Below, piece after piece: positions 7,592-15,156 of a stretch of DNA of 20,129 nucleotides. The stretch's first letter is position 1. Each line of letters opens with the position of its first letter. Both the position numbers and the translations under genes were made by a program. A model generated the notes under the pieces. The model was not told the DNA's origin, searched no databases, and worked only from the letters and a program-made list of their open reading frames with translations. The stretch spans positions 1 through 20,129 of the forward strand of contig CANQMB010000007.1 in assembly GCA_947624845.1 (NCBI GenBank), written 5' to 3'. The DNA comes from an uncultured Bacilli bacterium (lineage in GTDB: Bacteria > Bacillota_I > Bacilli_A > RF39 > UBA660).

Positions 7592-9391
7592 ATGCAACAA
7601 AATATCAGAAATTTTTCAATTATTGCCCATATTGATCATGGTAAAAGTACCTTAGCCGATCGTATTTTAGAAAAAACGGGCGCTGTTAGTAGCCATGATT
7701 TGAAAAATCAAATGTTAGATAGTATGGATTTAGAAAGAGAACGAGGAATTACAATAAAATTAAATACAGCCTCTTTTTACTATTCATTCGAGGGTGAAAA
7801 ATATTTATTAAATTTAATTGATACGCCAGGACATGTCGATTTTTCATACGAGGTTTCTCGGTCGCTCGCTGCTTGCGAAGGTGCTGTTTTAGTTGTCGAT
7901 GCTGCTCAGGGAATTGAAGCTCAAACTTTAGCAAATCTTTATTTGGCACTTGAAAATAATTTAACAATCATTCCGGTGATTAATAAAATTGATTTGCCAA
8001 ATGCCAATATTTCTAAAGTAAAACAAGAATTAATGGATTTAATTGGATTTCAGGAAGAAGAAATCATTTTAACCTCGGCAAAAACAGGGGAAGGAATCGA
8101 AGATTTATTAGAGGCCATTGTAAAGAAAATTAAAGCACCCGAGGGAAAAGCGGAGGCTCCTTTACAAGCTTTAATTTTTGATAGTATCTTTGATAGTTAC
8201 CGAGGGGTCATTATTTCAGTTCGTGTTTTTAATGGGTCCTTAAAAGTAGGGGATACGATTGAAATGATGGCAACGGGAAAAAAGTTTGAAGTCACAGAAT
8301 TATTTAAAACGACACCGAAAGAAATAAAAGTAGAAACCTTATCAGCTGGAGAAGTGGGCTTTGTGTGTGCGGCAATTAAAGATATTGCCTCTGTTGAAGT
8401 TGGAGACACCATTACTTTAGAAAAAAAGAAAGCTCAACAGGCGCTTTCCGGATATAAAAAAATGAAATCGATGGTATACTGTGGTCTTTATCCCATCGAA
8501 AGTGTGAAATTTGAATCTTTACGAGAGGCCCTTGGTAAATTAAAATTAAATGATGCTGCACTTGTTTTTGAACCAGAGACGAGTGAAGCCCTAGGGTTTG
8601 GATTTCGCTGTGGATTTTTAGGACTTTTGCATATGGATATTGTAAAAGAAAGAATCACTAGAGAATTTGGAATTGAAATCATTACCACCGCACCGTCCGT
8701 CATCTATCAAATCATATTGACAAATGATGAAAAGATTCTAATCGATGCACCCAATAAATTTCCAAATAAAGAAAAAATAAAGCAAATCCTAGAACCGTTT
8801 ATTCGAACGAGCATTTTATCTCCTACCGAATATATTGGCGATATTATGGGACTATGCCAAGATCGAAGAGGAATTTATGAAAATATTGAATATATAAATC
8901 GTAGTCGCGTCAATATTCATTATCAACTACCTCTATCTGAAATTGTCTATGATTTTTTTGATAAATTAAAATCTTCAACGAAAGGATATGCTTCCTTTGA
9001 TTATGATTTTATCGGATATGTACCGAGCGATTTAGTAAAGATGGATATTTTATTAAATGGTGAACAGATTGATGCACTCAGTACAATCGTTCACAAGGAT
9101 TTTGCCTACCAACGAGGAAAAAGTGTGGTAAACAGTTTAAAAGAGGCAATTCCCAGACAACTTTTTGAAGTTCCAATTCAAGCAGCCTTAGGAACTCATA
9201 TCATAGCACGAAGTACTGTCAAAGCATTGAGAAAAGATGTTTTAGCCAAATGTTATGGTGGAGATATTACGAGAAAGAAAAAACTTCTAGAGAAACAAAA
9301 AGAAGGAAAGAAAAAAATGAAACAAATTGGAAAAGTTGAATTGCCACAAGAAGCTTTCATGAGTGTTTTAAATGTAGAAAATAAAGATTGA
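7592..9391 (+). CDS. lepA: Elongation factor 4 (LepA), translational GTPase
   Basis: LepA/EF4 is a ribosome-bound GTPase related to EF-G, implicated in back-translocation and in 30S biogenesis or initiation. Its 599 residues equal the usual length. GTPase motifs are intact: AHIDHGKST (G1, residues 12-20), RERGITI (G2), DTPGHVDF (G3, from 77), NKID (G4, 131-134) and SAKTGEG (G5). The LepA-specific C-terminal domain is present, with the conserved stretch AKCYGGDITRKKKLL followed by the KQKEGKKKMK tail. The ATG follows AGGTGATT at normal spacing. It ends in TGA, useful proof of the standard code. It is followed at a few bases by the unknown 158-residue gene and then hemW, keeping the lepA-hemW link widespread in Firmicutes. 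Confidence 0.98.
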   Translation: MQQNIRNFSIIAHIDHGKSTLADRILEKTGAVSSHDLKNQMLDSMDLERERGITIKLNTASFYYSFEGEKYLLNLIDTPGHVDFSYEVSRSLAACEGAVLVVDAAQGIEAQTLANLYLALENNLTIIPVINKIDLPNANISKVKQELMDLIGFQEEEIILTSAKTGEGIEDLLEAIVKKIKAPEGKAEAPLQALIFDSIFDSYRGVIISVRVFNGSLKVGDTIEMMATGKKFEVTELFKTTPKEIKVETLSAGEVGFVCAAIKDIASVEVGDTITLEKKKAQQALSGYKKMKSMVYCGLYPIESVKFESLREALGKLKLNDAALVFEPETSEALGFGFRCGFLGLLHMDIVKERITREFGIEIITTAPSVIYQIILTNDEKILIDAPNKFPNKEKIKQILEPFIRTSILSPTEYIGDIMGLCQDRRGIYENIEYINRSRVNIHYQLPLSEIVYDFFDKLKSSTKGYASFDYDFIGYVPSDLVKMDILLNGEQIDALSTIVHKDFAYQRGKSVVNSLKEAIPRQLFEVPIQAALGTHIIARSTVKALRKDVLAKCYGGDITRKKKLLEKQKEGKKKMKQIGKVELPQEAFMSVLNVENKD

Positions 9392-9402
9392 GGAAAAGTT
9401 GT

Positions 9403-9879
9403 ATGGAAAATGAAATGGATTATTTAATTAGTTCTTATTATATCAAAGATCAAAATATTTATGCTTTTTATAATTTTCAAGAAGTTCATGTTTTACCTAA
9501 TATTAAACATAATGAAAATTTATGTCGGGAACAGATTAAAAGTAGAATAGATTCCCTAAGAGAAGTCGTTGCTACTTTACAGTTACTAAAAACGAGTCCT
9601 AAATTTAGAGATCGAATAAGCAGTGTATTTTTAAGATGGTTTTTAGGAAGTGAATATCAATATAGCAAGGATATTGTTTTTATTACCGATCACTTACAAG
9701 AAGTCAATCAAGCTTTGGATATTATTGTCGAAGAAGAAATTCAAATCGAAGAAGATAAAGAGCCTATCTTCATTGAAGGACCATTAGATCTTTCAAATTT
9801 ATTTGGGCTTTCTATAGAAGATGTTCGAGGAATTCATAAAACGATGATAAAAAGAATTGAGAGAGGAAAAGAAAAATGA
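9403..9879 (+). CDS. Protein of unknown function between lepA and hemW
   Basis: I do not recognise this 158-residue protein. It is soluble, with no signal peptide or membrane segment. The first 35 residues look beta-rich (SSYYIKDQNIYAFYNFQEVH), the centre is helical and basic, and residues 108-130 are acidic (VEEEIQIEEDKEP) before a basic end (KTMIKRIERGKEK). I chose ATG 9403 because the in-frame TTG at 9388 overlaps the GAGGAAAAG binding site. It starts 12 bases after lepA and its stop overlaps the hemW start in an ATGA, so the three genes are very probably translated from one transcript. Coupling to hemW is the only hint of function. Codon use is like its neighbours, so it looks native. Confidence 0.82.
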   Translation: MENEMDYLISSYYIKDQNIYAFYNFQEVHVLPNIKHNENLCREQIKSRIDSLREVVATLQLLKTSPKFRDRISSVFLRWFLGSEYQYSKDIVFITDHLQEVNQALDIIVEEEIQIEEDKEPIFIEGPLDLSNLFGLSIEDVRGIHKTMIKRIERGKEK

Positions 9880-10973
9880 TTTCATCTTTGTATGTTCATA
9901 TTCCTTTTTGTCAAAATATTTGTAGTTACTGTGATTTTTGTAAAATGTATTATCAAAAGAAGGAGATTCTACCTTATCTTCGTGCTTTAGAAGAAGAGTT
10001 AAATCAGGTATATCAAAATGAAACGATAAAAACCATCTATATTGGAGGAGGAACCCCTAGCTGTCTTTCTGTAGAAGAATTAGAAGTTTTATTTAAAATT
10101 TTAGAGAAAGTAAAAAAATCTCCGCAAGTAGAATACACCATTGAGTGTAATTTTGATTCTGTGACAAAAGAAAAATTAGAATTATTTAAAAGAGTAGGAG
10201 TCAATCGTCTAAGTTTTGGACTAGAGACTACTCATTCAAGATTTGAAGATTATTTGGGGCGAAAAATTGATTCTAATAAAGCGAAAGAAATTTTGTCTGA
10301 TGCCAAAAAAATAGGGTTTCAAAACATCAATGTAGATCTTATGTATGCATTTAAAGGAGAAACTTTAGAGGAAGTAGAAGAAGATATTGATTTTATTTTA
10401 TCGCTAGATGTTTCTCATATTTCTACTTATTCTTTAATTATTGAAAAAAATACCATATTGGGAATTCAAAAAGAAAAAGAAATCTCATCAGATTTAGATC
10501 ATCAGATGTATCAACTTATTTGTAAGAAATTAAAAGAGCATGGCTATATTCACTATGAAATTAGTAATTTTGCTTTCCAAGGCGCTTTTTCTTCTCATAA
10601 TCTTACTTATTGGCATAATCAATACTATTACGGGATTGGATTAGGAGCGGCATCCTATCTTCCAGAAAAAAGGATATTAAATACGCGGAGTCTTTCAAAA
10701 TATAAAAAGGGCCAAAGAATTATAGAAGTAGAAAATTTAACGACAAAAGATCAGATGATTTATGAACTTATCTTAAATCTTCGCCTGTTGGAAGGATTAG
10801 ATTTAGATGATTTTTATCGCAAATTTCATACCCGTCTAGAAGAAAATTTTCCTTATCAAAAATTGGTAAATCGTGGTATGCTAGTGATAGAGGAGAATCA
10901 TTTAAAAATAAAAGAAGATTTGTTATATGTTAGTAATTATATTTTAGAGGAGTTAATTTATGGAGAAGAGTAG
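9876..10973 (+). CDS. hemW: Radical SAM heme chaperone HemW (HemN-like)
   Basis: This 365-residue radical SAM protein has the 4Fe-4S motif near its N-terminus as C12-x3-C16-x2-C19, followed by DF and an additional C22. The SAM-binding YIGGGTPS follows at about residue 50, and ISTYSLIIE and the YEISNFA stretch typical of HemW/HemN come later. HemW was long annotated as an oxygen-independent coproporphyrinogen III oxidase, but the CxxxCxxCxF form marks the heme-binding chaperone; true HemN has a Cys two positions after the third cysteine, whereas here the extra Cys is three after. Length fits HemW (about 380), not HemN (about 455). The start sits in an ATGA overlap with the preceding gene, with GAGAGGAAAAG upstream. 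No heme biosynthesis gene is visible nearby. Confidence 0.93.
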   Translation: MISSLYVHIPFCQNICSYCDFCKMYYQKKEILPYLRALEEELNQVYQNETIKTIYIGGGTPSCLSVEELEVLFKILEKVKKSPQVEYTIECNFDSVTKEKLELFKRVGVNRLSFGLETTHSRFEDYLGRKIDSNKAKEILSDAKKIGFQNINVDLMYAFKGETLEEVEEDIDFILSLDVSHISTYSLIIEKNTILGIQKEKEISSDLDHQMYQLICKKLKEHGYIHYEISNFAFQGAFSSHNLTYWHNQYYYGIGLGAASYLPEKRILNTRSLSKYKKGQRIIEVENLTTKDQMIYELILNLRLLEGLDLDDFYRKFHTRLEENFPYQKLVNRGMLVIEENHLKIKEDLLYVSNYILEELIYGEE

Positions 10974-11541
10974 TAATTTTATAAAAGAATTGAATTATAT
11001 TCAAGAGGAGAGATTAAGAGAATGTGCCAAAAAGTTAATAGATTCTCTACCAGATTATTTTTTTGAAGTGGCAGCCTCTTCCACGGGTAAATATCATCCA
11101 TCCTATGCTTTAGGAGAAGGGGGTCTTTTAAGACATACCAAAGCAGCCGTTCGTATTGCACATGAACTTTTGCTGGATCCAAGTATTGGAGATAAGTATC
11201 AAAAGGAAGAGAAAGATTTAATGATCATTGCATTATTAGTTCATGATGGTCTAAAACATGGAAGGGAAAAATCTCAATATGTAAAATTTGAACATCCCCT
11301 TTTGATTGCCGATTATATTCAAGAAAAGCAAAAAGATTTCGGTTTTTCAAAAGAAGAAGCAACATTTTTATCTTCCGTCATCTCTTCCCATATGGGACCT
11401 TGGACGACGAATTCTTATAGCGATGTCGTTTTACCAGCTCCGAAGACCAAATATCAAAATTTTGTCCATATGTGTGATTATTTAGCGAGTAGAAAATGTA
11501 TTTTATTTGAATTTGATGCAAAGAACAATATAGTTGACTAA
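10960..11541 (+). CDS. HD-domain phosphohydrolase-like protein
   Basis: This 193-residue soluble protein carries the metal-dependent HD signature in order: H59 in GLLRHTKA, H95-D96 in LLVHDGLKHG, H112 in FEHPLL, H144 in SSHMGPW and D173 in HMCDYLASR. HD proteins hydrolyse phosphate esters such as nucleotides or cyclic nucleotides. The domain occupies most of the chain and there is no sensor or RelA-type partner domain. The gene overlaps hemW by 14 bases, with GAGGAG inside hemW as its binding site, so it belongs to the lepA-hemW transcript. In Bacillus hrcA follows hemW; here this gene stands in that place. The neighbouring dTMP kinase could suggest a role in nucleotide turnover, but that gene has its own promoter. 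The substrate is unknown. Confidence 0.82.
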   Translation: MEKSSNFIKELNYIQEERLRECAKKLIDSLPDYFFEVAASSTGKYHPSYALGEGGLLRHTKAAVRIAHELLLDPSIGDKYQKEEKDLMIIALLVHDGLKHGREKSQYVKFEHPLLIADYIQEKQKDFGFSKEEATFLSSVISSHMGPWTTNSYSDVVLPAPKTKYQNFVHMCDYLASRKCILFEFDAKNNIVD

Positions 11542-11562
11542 ACATTTGTTCTAATTTATAAT
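11534..11562 (+). promoter_or_regulatory. Strong vegetative promoter of the dTMP kinase gene
   Basis: TTGACT (11534-11539) and a perfect TATAAT (11557-11562) are separated by exactly 17 bases. The -35 box lies on the last codons and stop of the HD-domain gene. A full AAGGAGGT binding site follows at 11571-11578. This is the best promoter and ribosome binding site pair in the window. Confidence 0.85.
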
Positions 11563-11582
11563 GGAAGAGTAAGGAGGTCCTT

Positions 11583-12242
11583 ATGGGAAAATTAATTGTT
11601 ATTGAGGGAACAGATTGTTCTGGAAAAGAAACACAATCCAAACTATTAAAAGAATATTTAGAAAATAATGGATATAAGGTGAAACATTATGCTTTTCCTA
11701 TGTATGATACACCTACAGGAAAAATTGTTGGCGGATGTTATTTAGGGAAACCAGAAATTGGACCTTCCTATTTCGAAGAAGGGGCCGCTCAAGTAGATCC
11801 CTATATAGCCAGTCTTTACTATGCGGCAGATCGAAAATATAATTTTAAAGAAATAGAAAAATATCTGAAAGACGATTATTATGTAATTTTAGATCGTTAT
11901 ACTACTTCAAACATGGGACATCAAGGAGGAAAAATTTCTGACAAAGAAGAAAGATTTCATATGTATCAATGGATTGATAAATTAGAATATTGGCTCTTGA
12001 AATTACCTCAACCAGATCAGACGATTTTTCTTCATATGCCTCACGAATATTCGATTCAATTGATTGGTCAAAGAACAACAACCGATGGTCATGAAAAAGA
12101 TGAAATGCACATTCAAAATGCAGAAGAGGCCTATTTAGAGCTTTCTGAATTATATCATTGGGATCGAATTGAATGTGTCTCTGATCATCATTTAAAAACA
12201 ATTGAAGAAATTCATCAAGAAATTATTCATATTTTAAAATAA
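11583..12242 (+). CDS. tmk: Thymidylate kinase-like protein (dTMP kinase)
   Basis: This 219-residue P-loop kinase should phosphorylate dTMP to dTDP in the cytoplasm. Family features are the N-terminal P-loop at residues 9-17 (GTDCSGKET), FPMYDTPTGKIVG at 38-50, the LYYAADR segment near 78-84, DRYTTSN at 104-110 and a long helical region before a charged lid-like segment (GQRTTTDGHEKDE). One point is odd: Walker A is GxxxxGK followed by Glu16 rather than Ser/Thr, with Thr17 next. Canonical TMP kinases read GKTT or GKST; some Firmicutes relatives have GKAT, so the first hydroxyl is not invariant. It could therefore be a related deoxynucleotide kinase with a shifted substrate. It has its own strong promoter and binding site and a strong terminator right after the stop, so it is a monocistronic gene. 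Confidence 0.88.
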   Translation: MGKLIVIEGTDCSGKETQSKLLKEYLENNGYKVKHYAFPMYDTPTGKIVGGCYLGKPEIGPSYFEEGAAQVDPYIASLYYAADRKYNFKEIEKYLKDDYYVILDRYTTSNMGHQGGKISDKEERFHMYQWIDKLEYWLLKLPQPDQTIFLHMPHEYSIQLIGQRTTTDGHEKDEMHIQNAEEAYLELSELYHWDRIECVSDHHLKTIEEIHQEIIHILK

Positions 12243-12270
12243 AAATACTGCAAATAAATGCAGTATTTTT
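12241..12270. terminator. Bidirectional intrinsic terminator between tmk and the pilB-like gene
   Basis: A perfect 12-bp stem pairs AAAAATACTGCA (12241-12252) with TGCAGTATTTTT (12259-12270) around a 6-base loop. The A and T tracts form U-tails in both directions. It touches the stop codons of both convergent genes, whose ends are only 27 bases apart. Confidence 0.9.
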
Positions 12271-13763
12271 TAAACGGGTTTATTAAATGGTAAATTAGAA
12301 GCGGAATTAATATTGACGGGAAGGGGTTGAACGGTTAAATTTTTAGGAAGTTCATTGTGTTGCTCTGCGACCGTTGTAGGAGTAGCTTTATTGATGGACT
12401 CTTCCTCCACTTTTTTCTCCGGCTCTTTTTTTATTTCTTTTAAAGATTCTTTCGTTTCTTCTTCTTTTAGTTTTTCTTTTTCTATTTTAACTTCTTCGTC
12501 TATTTTTTCTTCTTTTTCTTCTTCGGCAGAGAATTTAGCATTGGATGTTTGTTGATAATCTTCCGTATCATCAGTATCAATTTCAATAATTCGATAAATT
12601 TCATCGAAATTGGTATAACCACCTAATACTTTGATTAATCCATCTTGAAGTAAAGTGATAACATCAGATTCATACACCAATTTTTTAATATCTTCTTTTT
12701 CCATCTTTTCATTTGCGAGTGCTTCTCGAATTCGATCGTCAATTTCCAAAACTTCTTGAATGGCAATTCGTCCTTTATAACCATTCCGGCATTCAGAACA
12801 ACCTTCTTTTTTCGTATCGTAAATTTTATCAATATCTTTATTTAATACTTTCTTAAATATTTTTTTCTCATAGGCTGTTGCCTCTCGTTCATAACGACAT
12901 TTGGGACAGATCATCTTGGCAAGTCGTTGCGAGATAATACCAGTTAGCGCACTGGAAAGTAAATAGCGTTCTACGTTCATATCTAATAGACGTTCAATTG
13001 TCGATAGAGAGTTGTTCGTATGGATCGTCGATAACACTAAGTGACCAGTAATAGAGGCACGAACGGCAATTTGAGCAGTTTCACTATCACGAATTTCTCC
13101 GATTAATATGATATTGGGGTCTTGACGTAAAATGGAACGTAGGACGGTTGCAAAATCTAGACCAATTTCACTGTTGACTTGTACTTGGTTCAGTCCTTCA
13201 ATGTTCATTTCAATCGGATCTTCAACGGTAATAATATTGGTTTCTTTTTTATTTAAGGCTTGTAAAATAGAGTATACAGTGGTTGATTTACCAGAACCAG
13301 TGGCACCAGTAATTAAAATAATTCCATTGGGTACTTGAATCATTTTCTTTAATATATCGAAATTAGTTTTATTAAAACCTAAACTTTCAAGACCAGCTAA
13401 ACTTCTGGAATAATCCAAAATACGAATAACGATTTTTTCACCTAAGTTCGTAGGAAGACTTGATACACGCATATCCAAATCTAAACCACCAATAACACCT
13501 TTAATAGCACCATCTTGAGGTAGACGACTTTCGGTGATATTCATATTGGCTAAAAGTTTTAAACGAGTTGTTAAATTTCTCTCGTAAGCTTTTGGAATTA
13601 ATGTATAATCTTGTAAATCTCCATCGATACGGATTCGTACCATCATCCCATTTTCTCTGGGATCAAAATGAATATCGCTGGCATTATGTTGCGCTGAGTA
13701 TACAATAATATGATCGGCAATTTGAGTGATCGCTGTTTTGGCAAAATCAAAAGTAACCATCAT
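12270..13763 (-). CDS. Type II secretion/type IV pilus assembly ATPase (PilB/GspE/ComGA-like)
   Basis: This hexameric ATPase powers extension of a type IV pilus or pseudopilus from the cytoplasmic face. Visible parts: the N2 domain (ASDIHFDPRENGMMVRIRIDG, residues 28-48), Walker A GATGSGKST (153-161), the Asp-box VEDPIE, Walker B ILIGEIRD with E223, the His-box GHLVLSTIHTN (240-250), and a four-cysteine zinc site C286/C289 and C322/C325 typical of PilB/GspE. It lacks the N-terminal MshEN/T2SSE-N domain of full PilB. Instead residues about 405-497 form a Lys/Glu-rich, then Pro/Asn-rich tail that looks disordered or coiled. The GTG at 13769 belongs to the GGGGTGA binding site, so translation starts at ATG 13763 or, with better spacing, ATG 13760. 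It is divergent from two pseudopilin genes, its likely partners. Confidence 0.94.
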   Translation of the reverse strand: MMVTFDFAKTAITQIADHIIVYSAQHNASDIHFDPRENGMMVRIRIDGDLQDYTLIPKAYERNLTTRLKLLANMNITESRLPQDGAIKGVIGGLDLDMRVSSLPTNLGEKIVIRILDYSRSLAGLESLGFNKTNFDILKKMIQVPNGIILITGATGSGKSTTVYSILQALNKKETNIITVEDPIEMNIEGLNQVQVNSEIGLDFATVLRSILRQDPNIILIGEIRDSETAQIAVRASITGHLVLSTIHTNNSLSTIERLLDMNVERYLLSSALTGIISQRLAKMICPKCRYEREATAYEKKIFKKVLNKDIDKIYDTKKEGCSECRNGYKGRIAIQEVLEIDDRIREALANEKMEKEDIKKLVYESDVITLLQDGLIKVLGGYTNFDEIYRIIEIDTDDTEDYQQTSNAKFSAEEEKEEKIDEEVKIEKEKLKEEETKESLKEIKKEPEKKVEEESINKATPTTVAEQHNELPKNLTVQPLPVNINSASNLPFNKPV

Positions 13764-13807
13764 ATTCACCCCTTTTATTATTTTCCTATGGTAATTTACT
13801 ATAAATT

Positions 13808-13836
13808 ATTATATAATAAATTTAATAGAATAGCAA
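13808..13836 (-). promoter_or_regulatory. Promoter of the pilB-like gene
   Basis: On the minus strand TTGCTA (13836-13831) and a perfect TATAAT (13813-13808) are 17 bases apart, about 45 bases before the start codon. It overlaps the presumed -10 of the divergent pseudopilin operon. Confidence 0.6.
13812..13817 (+). promoter_or_regulatory. -10 box of the pseudopilin operon
   Basis: A perfect TATAAT lies 35 bases before the first pseudopilin start. No good -35 is present (TGGTAA at 13789-13794 at 17-bp spacing). It shares bases with the opposite -10, so the two transcripts probably compete for polymerase. Confidence 0.4.
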
Positions 13837-13852
13837 GAAAGAATGTGGAAAG

Positions 13853-14494
13853 ATGAGAAAAAATAAAAATGGATTTGTTCTGGCTGAAACACTAGTTGTC
13901 TCTGTTATCGTTATGGGAATTTTTTCTTTAATTTATGCAAATTATTATCCCTTAATTGGTGAATATGAACGAAGAGAAGTATATGATGACATCGATAGTA
14001 AATATGTCGCTCATTGGATAAGAAAAATGATCATTGAAAAAAATGGAAATGCCACAACTTTAAAAAACTTAAATAGTTGTAATGGACAATGTCATATTTT
14101 GTATGCTGCTTATTATCATGATGTAACAGTAGGAGAAGATATCGTTCGAGAAAAAGAAGAGTTAGTCGATGAAACCGATAGTGTCTTTGGTGATAATTCA
14201 TCTTATATTCAAAACTATATTTATGCCGCTGATGTTCGGGCCATTTTAATTACCCCTTATAAAATTACAACTTTGAAAAATAATTTTCAAGCGAACACGA
14301 CCATCACTACGGCTGCTCAACAGGCCAATATCAATCAATATGTGTTTAATCGAGGATTTCGAGAATATATACAATATCTTCCGCAATATAAAACCGCTTC
14401 CGTCAATGGAGCGAATTACCGAGTGATTGTCATCGTCGATCATGATACATCGAAAGAGTATGATTCTTATGGAACAATCGAGGTGAAAATATGA
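13853..14494 (+). CDS. Type IV prepilin-like protein (pseudopilin) 1
   Basis: The 213-residue protein begins with a short basic leader and the class III prepilin site NG/FVLAE: cleavage after G7, F8 becomes the N-methylated first residue and E12 is the conserved Glu at +5. A hydrophobic helix follows (about 8-28), then a soluble domain facing outwards. C76 and C80 in CNGQC are close enough for a small disulfide loop. The domain is larger than most major pilins and matches no named minor pilin that I can recall; a minor or pseudopilin role is inferred. The ribosome binding site is poor (GGAAAG right at the ATG). The stop overlaps the next gene in an ATGA. A prepilin peptidase must be encoded elsewhere. 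Confidence 0.85.
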   Translation: MRKNKNGFVLAETLVVSVIVMGIFSLIYANYYPLIGEYERREVYDDIDSKYVAHWIRKMIIEKNGNATTLKNLNSCNGQCHILYAAYYHDVTVGEDIVREKEELVDETDSVFGDNSSYIQNYIYAADVRAILITPYKITTLKNNFQANTTITTAAQQANINQYVFNRGFREYIQYLPQYKTASVNGANYRVIVIVDHDTSKEYDSYGTIEVKI

Positions 14495-15156
14495 TTCATT
14501 TAAATAATAAAGGAATGACTTCTATTGAAGTTTTAATCTCTTTTATCATCGTCTCATCGATCACGATTACTTTATTTGATTTAGTCACGAGCTACAAAAC
14601 AAAACAACAAGTAGAATCGTACAAAAGTAAAATCAACGAATATAAAAGCAGTATTACCAAAGTGATCAACGATGATATTGTAAAATATGGACTTGCGGGA
14701 ATTTCTTCGATGAATCAGACGAATGATACCGAAAAAAGTACTTATAAAATTACTCTCTATTTTGAAAAAAATACGATTAATAAAAATAATAACTGTAGTA
14801 GTAACTATGCTGCCAATGGATGCCATAAAACTTTGCAAGTCGTAAAATATTCGGATTCTTCTACTACAATAAATTCAAAAGTAGATTATATCATTTATCC
14901 GGAAGTAGCCGCTGGAAGTCTTCGGAATATTACCTATTATTTACCTGATATTGGAGGAGCTGCCGATGCGGATTCAGGAAATATCGTCAAAGATATTCGT
15001 TTTTCTTCCGTTTCTTTTCGAAATGTAATCGATAATGCGGTCTTAGATGTTGGCATCTTTCATCATGAATTATCTACTTATTATCATATTCATATTGTAG
15101 CACCTGTAAATTACTACCGCCTCAACGATGATTCGGTCTTTAGTTTTAGAGCTTAG
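14491..15156 (+). CDS. Type IV prepilin-like protein (pseudopilin) 2
   Basis: This 221-residue protein starts with a leader ending in KG/MTSIEVL: predicted cleavage after G8, M9 as first mature residue and E13 as the +5 Glu. The hydrophobic N-terminal helix runs to about residue 33 and leads into a polar amphipathic stretch typical of pilin stalks. Its exported domain has exactly two cysteines, C102 and C111, in a CxxxxxxxxCH arrangement, similar in plan to the Cys pair of the preceding pseudopilin. AGGTGA inside the upstream gene and the ATGA overlap show translational coupling. Met at mature position 1 is unusual, Phe being the norm, but is tolerated by prepilin peptidases. Its stop codon overlaps that of the convergent ylbJ gene. 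Confidence 0.83.
   Translation: MIHLNNKGMTSIEVLISFIIVSSITITLFDLVTSYKTKQQVESYKSKINEYKSSITKVINDDIVKYGLAGISSMNQTNDTEKSTYKITLYFEKNTINKNNNCSSNYAANGCHKTLQVVKYSDSSTTINSKVDYIIYPEVAAGSLRNITYYLPDIGGAADADSGNIVKDIRFSSVSFRNVIDNAVLDVGIFHHELSTYYHIHIVAPVNYYRLNDDSVFSFRA

Noticed and set aside
12355..12555. Ser/Phe-rich 66-codon frame opposite the pilB-like tail
   Set aside because: Its composition is just the complement of the GAA/AAA-rich tail, so it is a low-complexity artefact.
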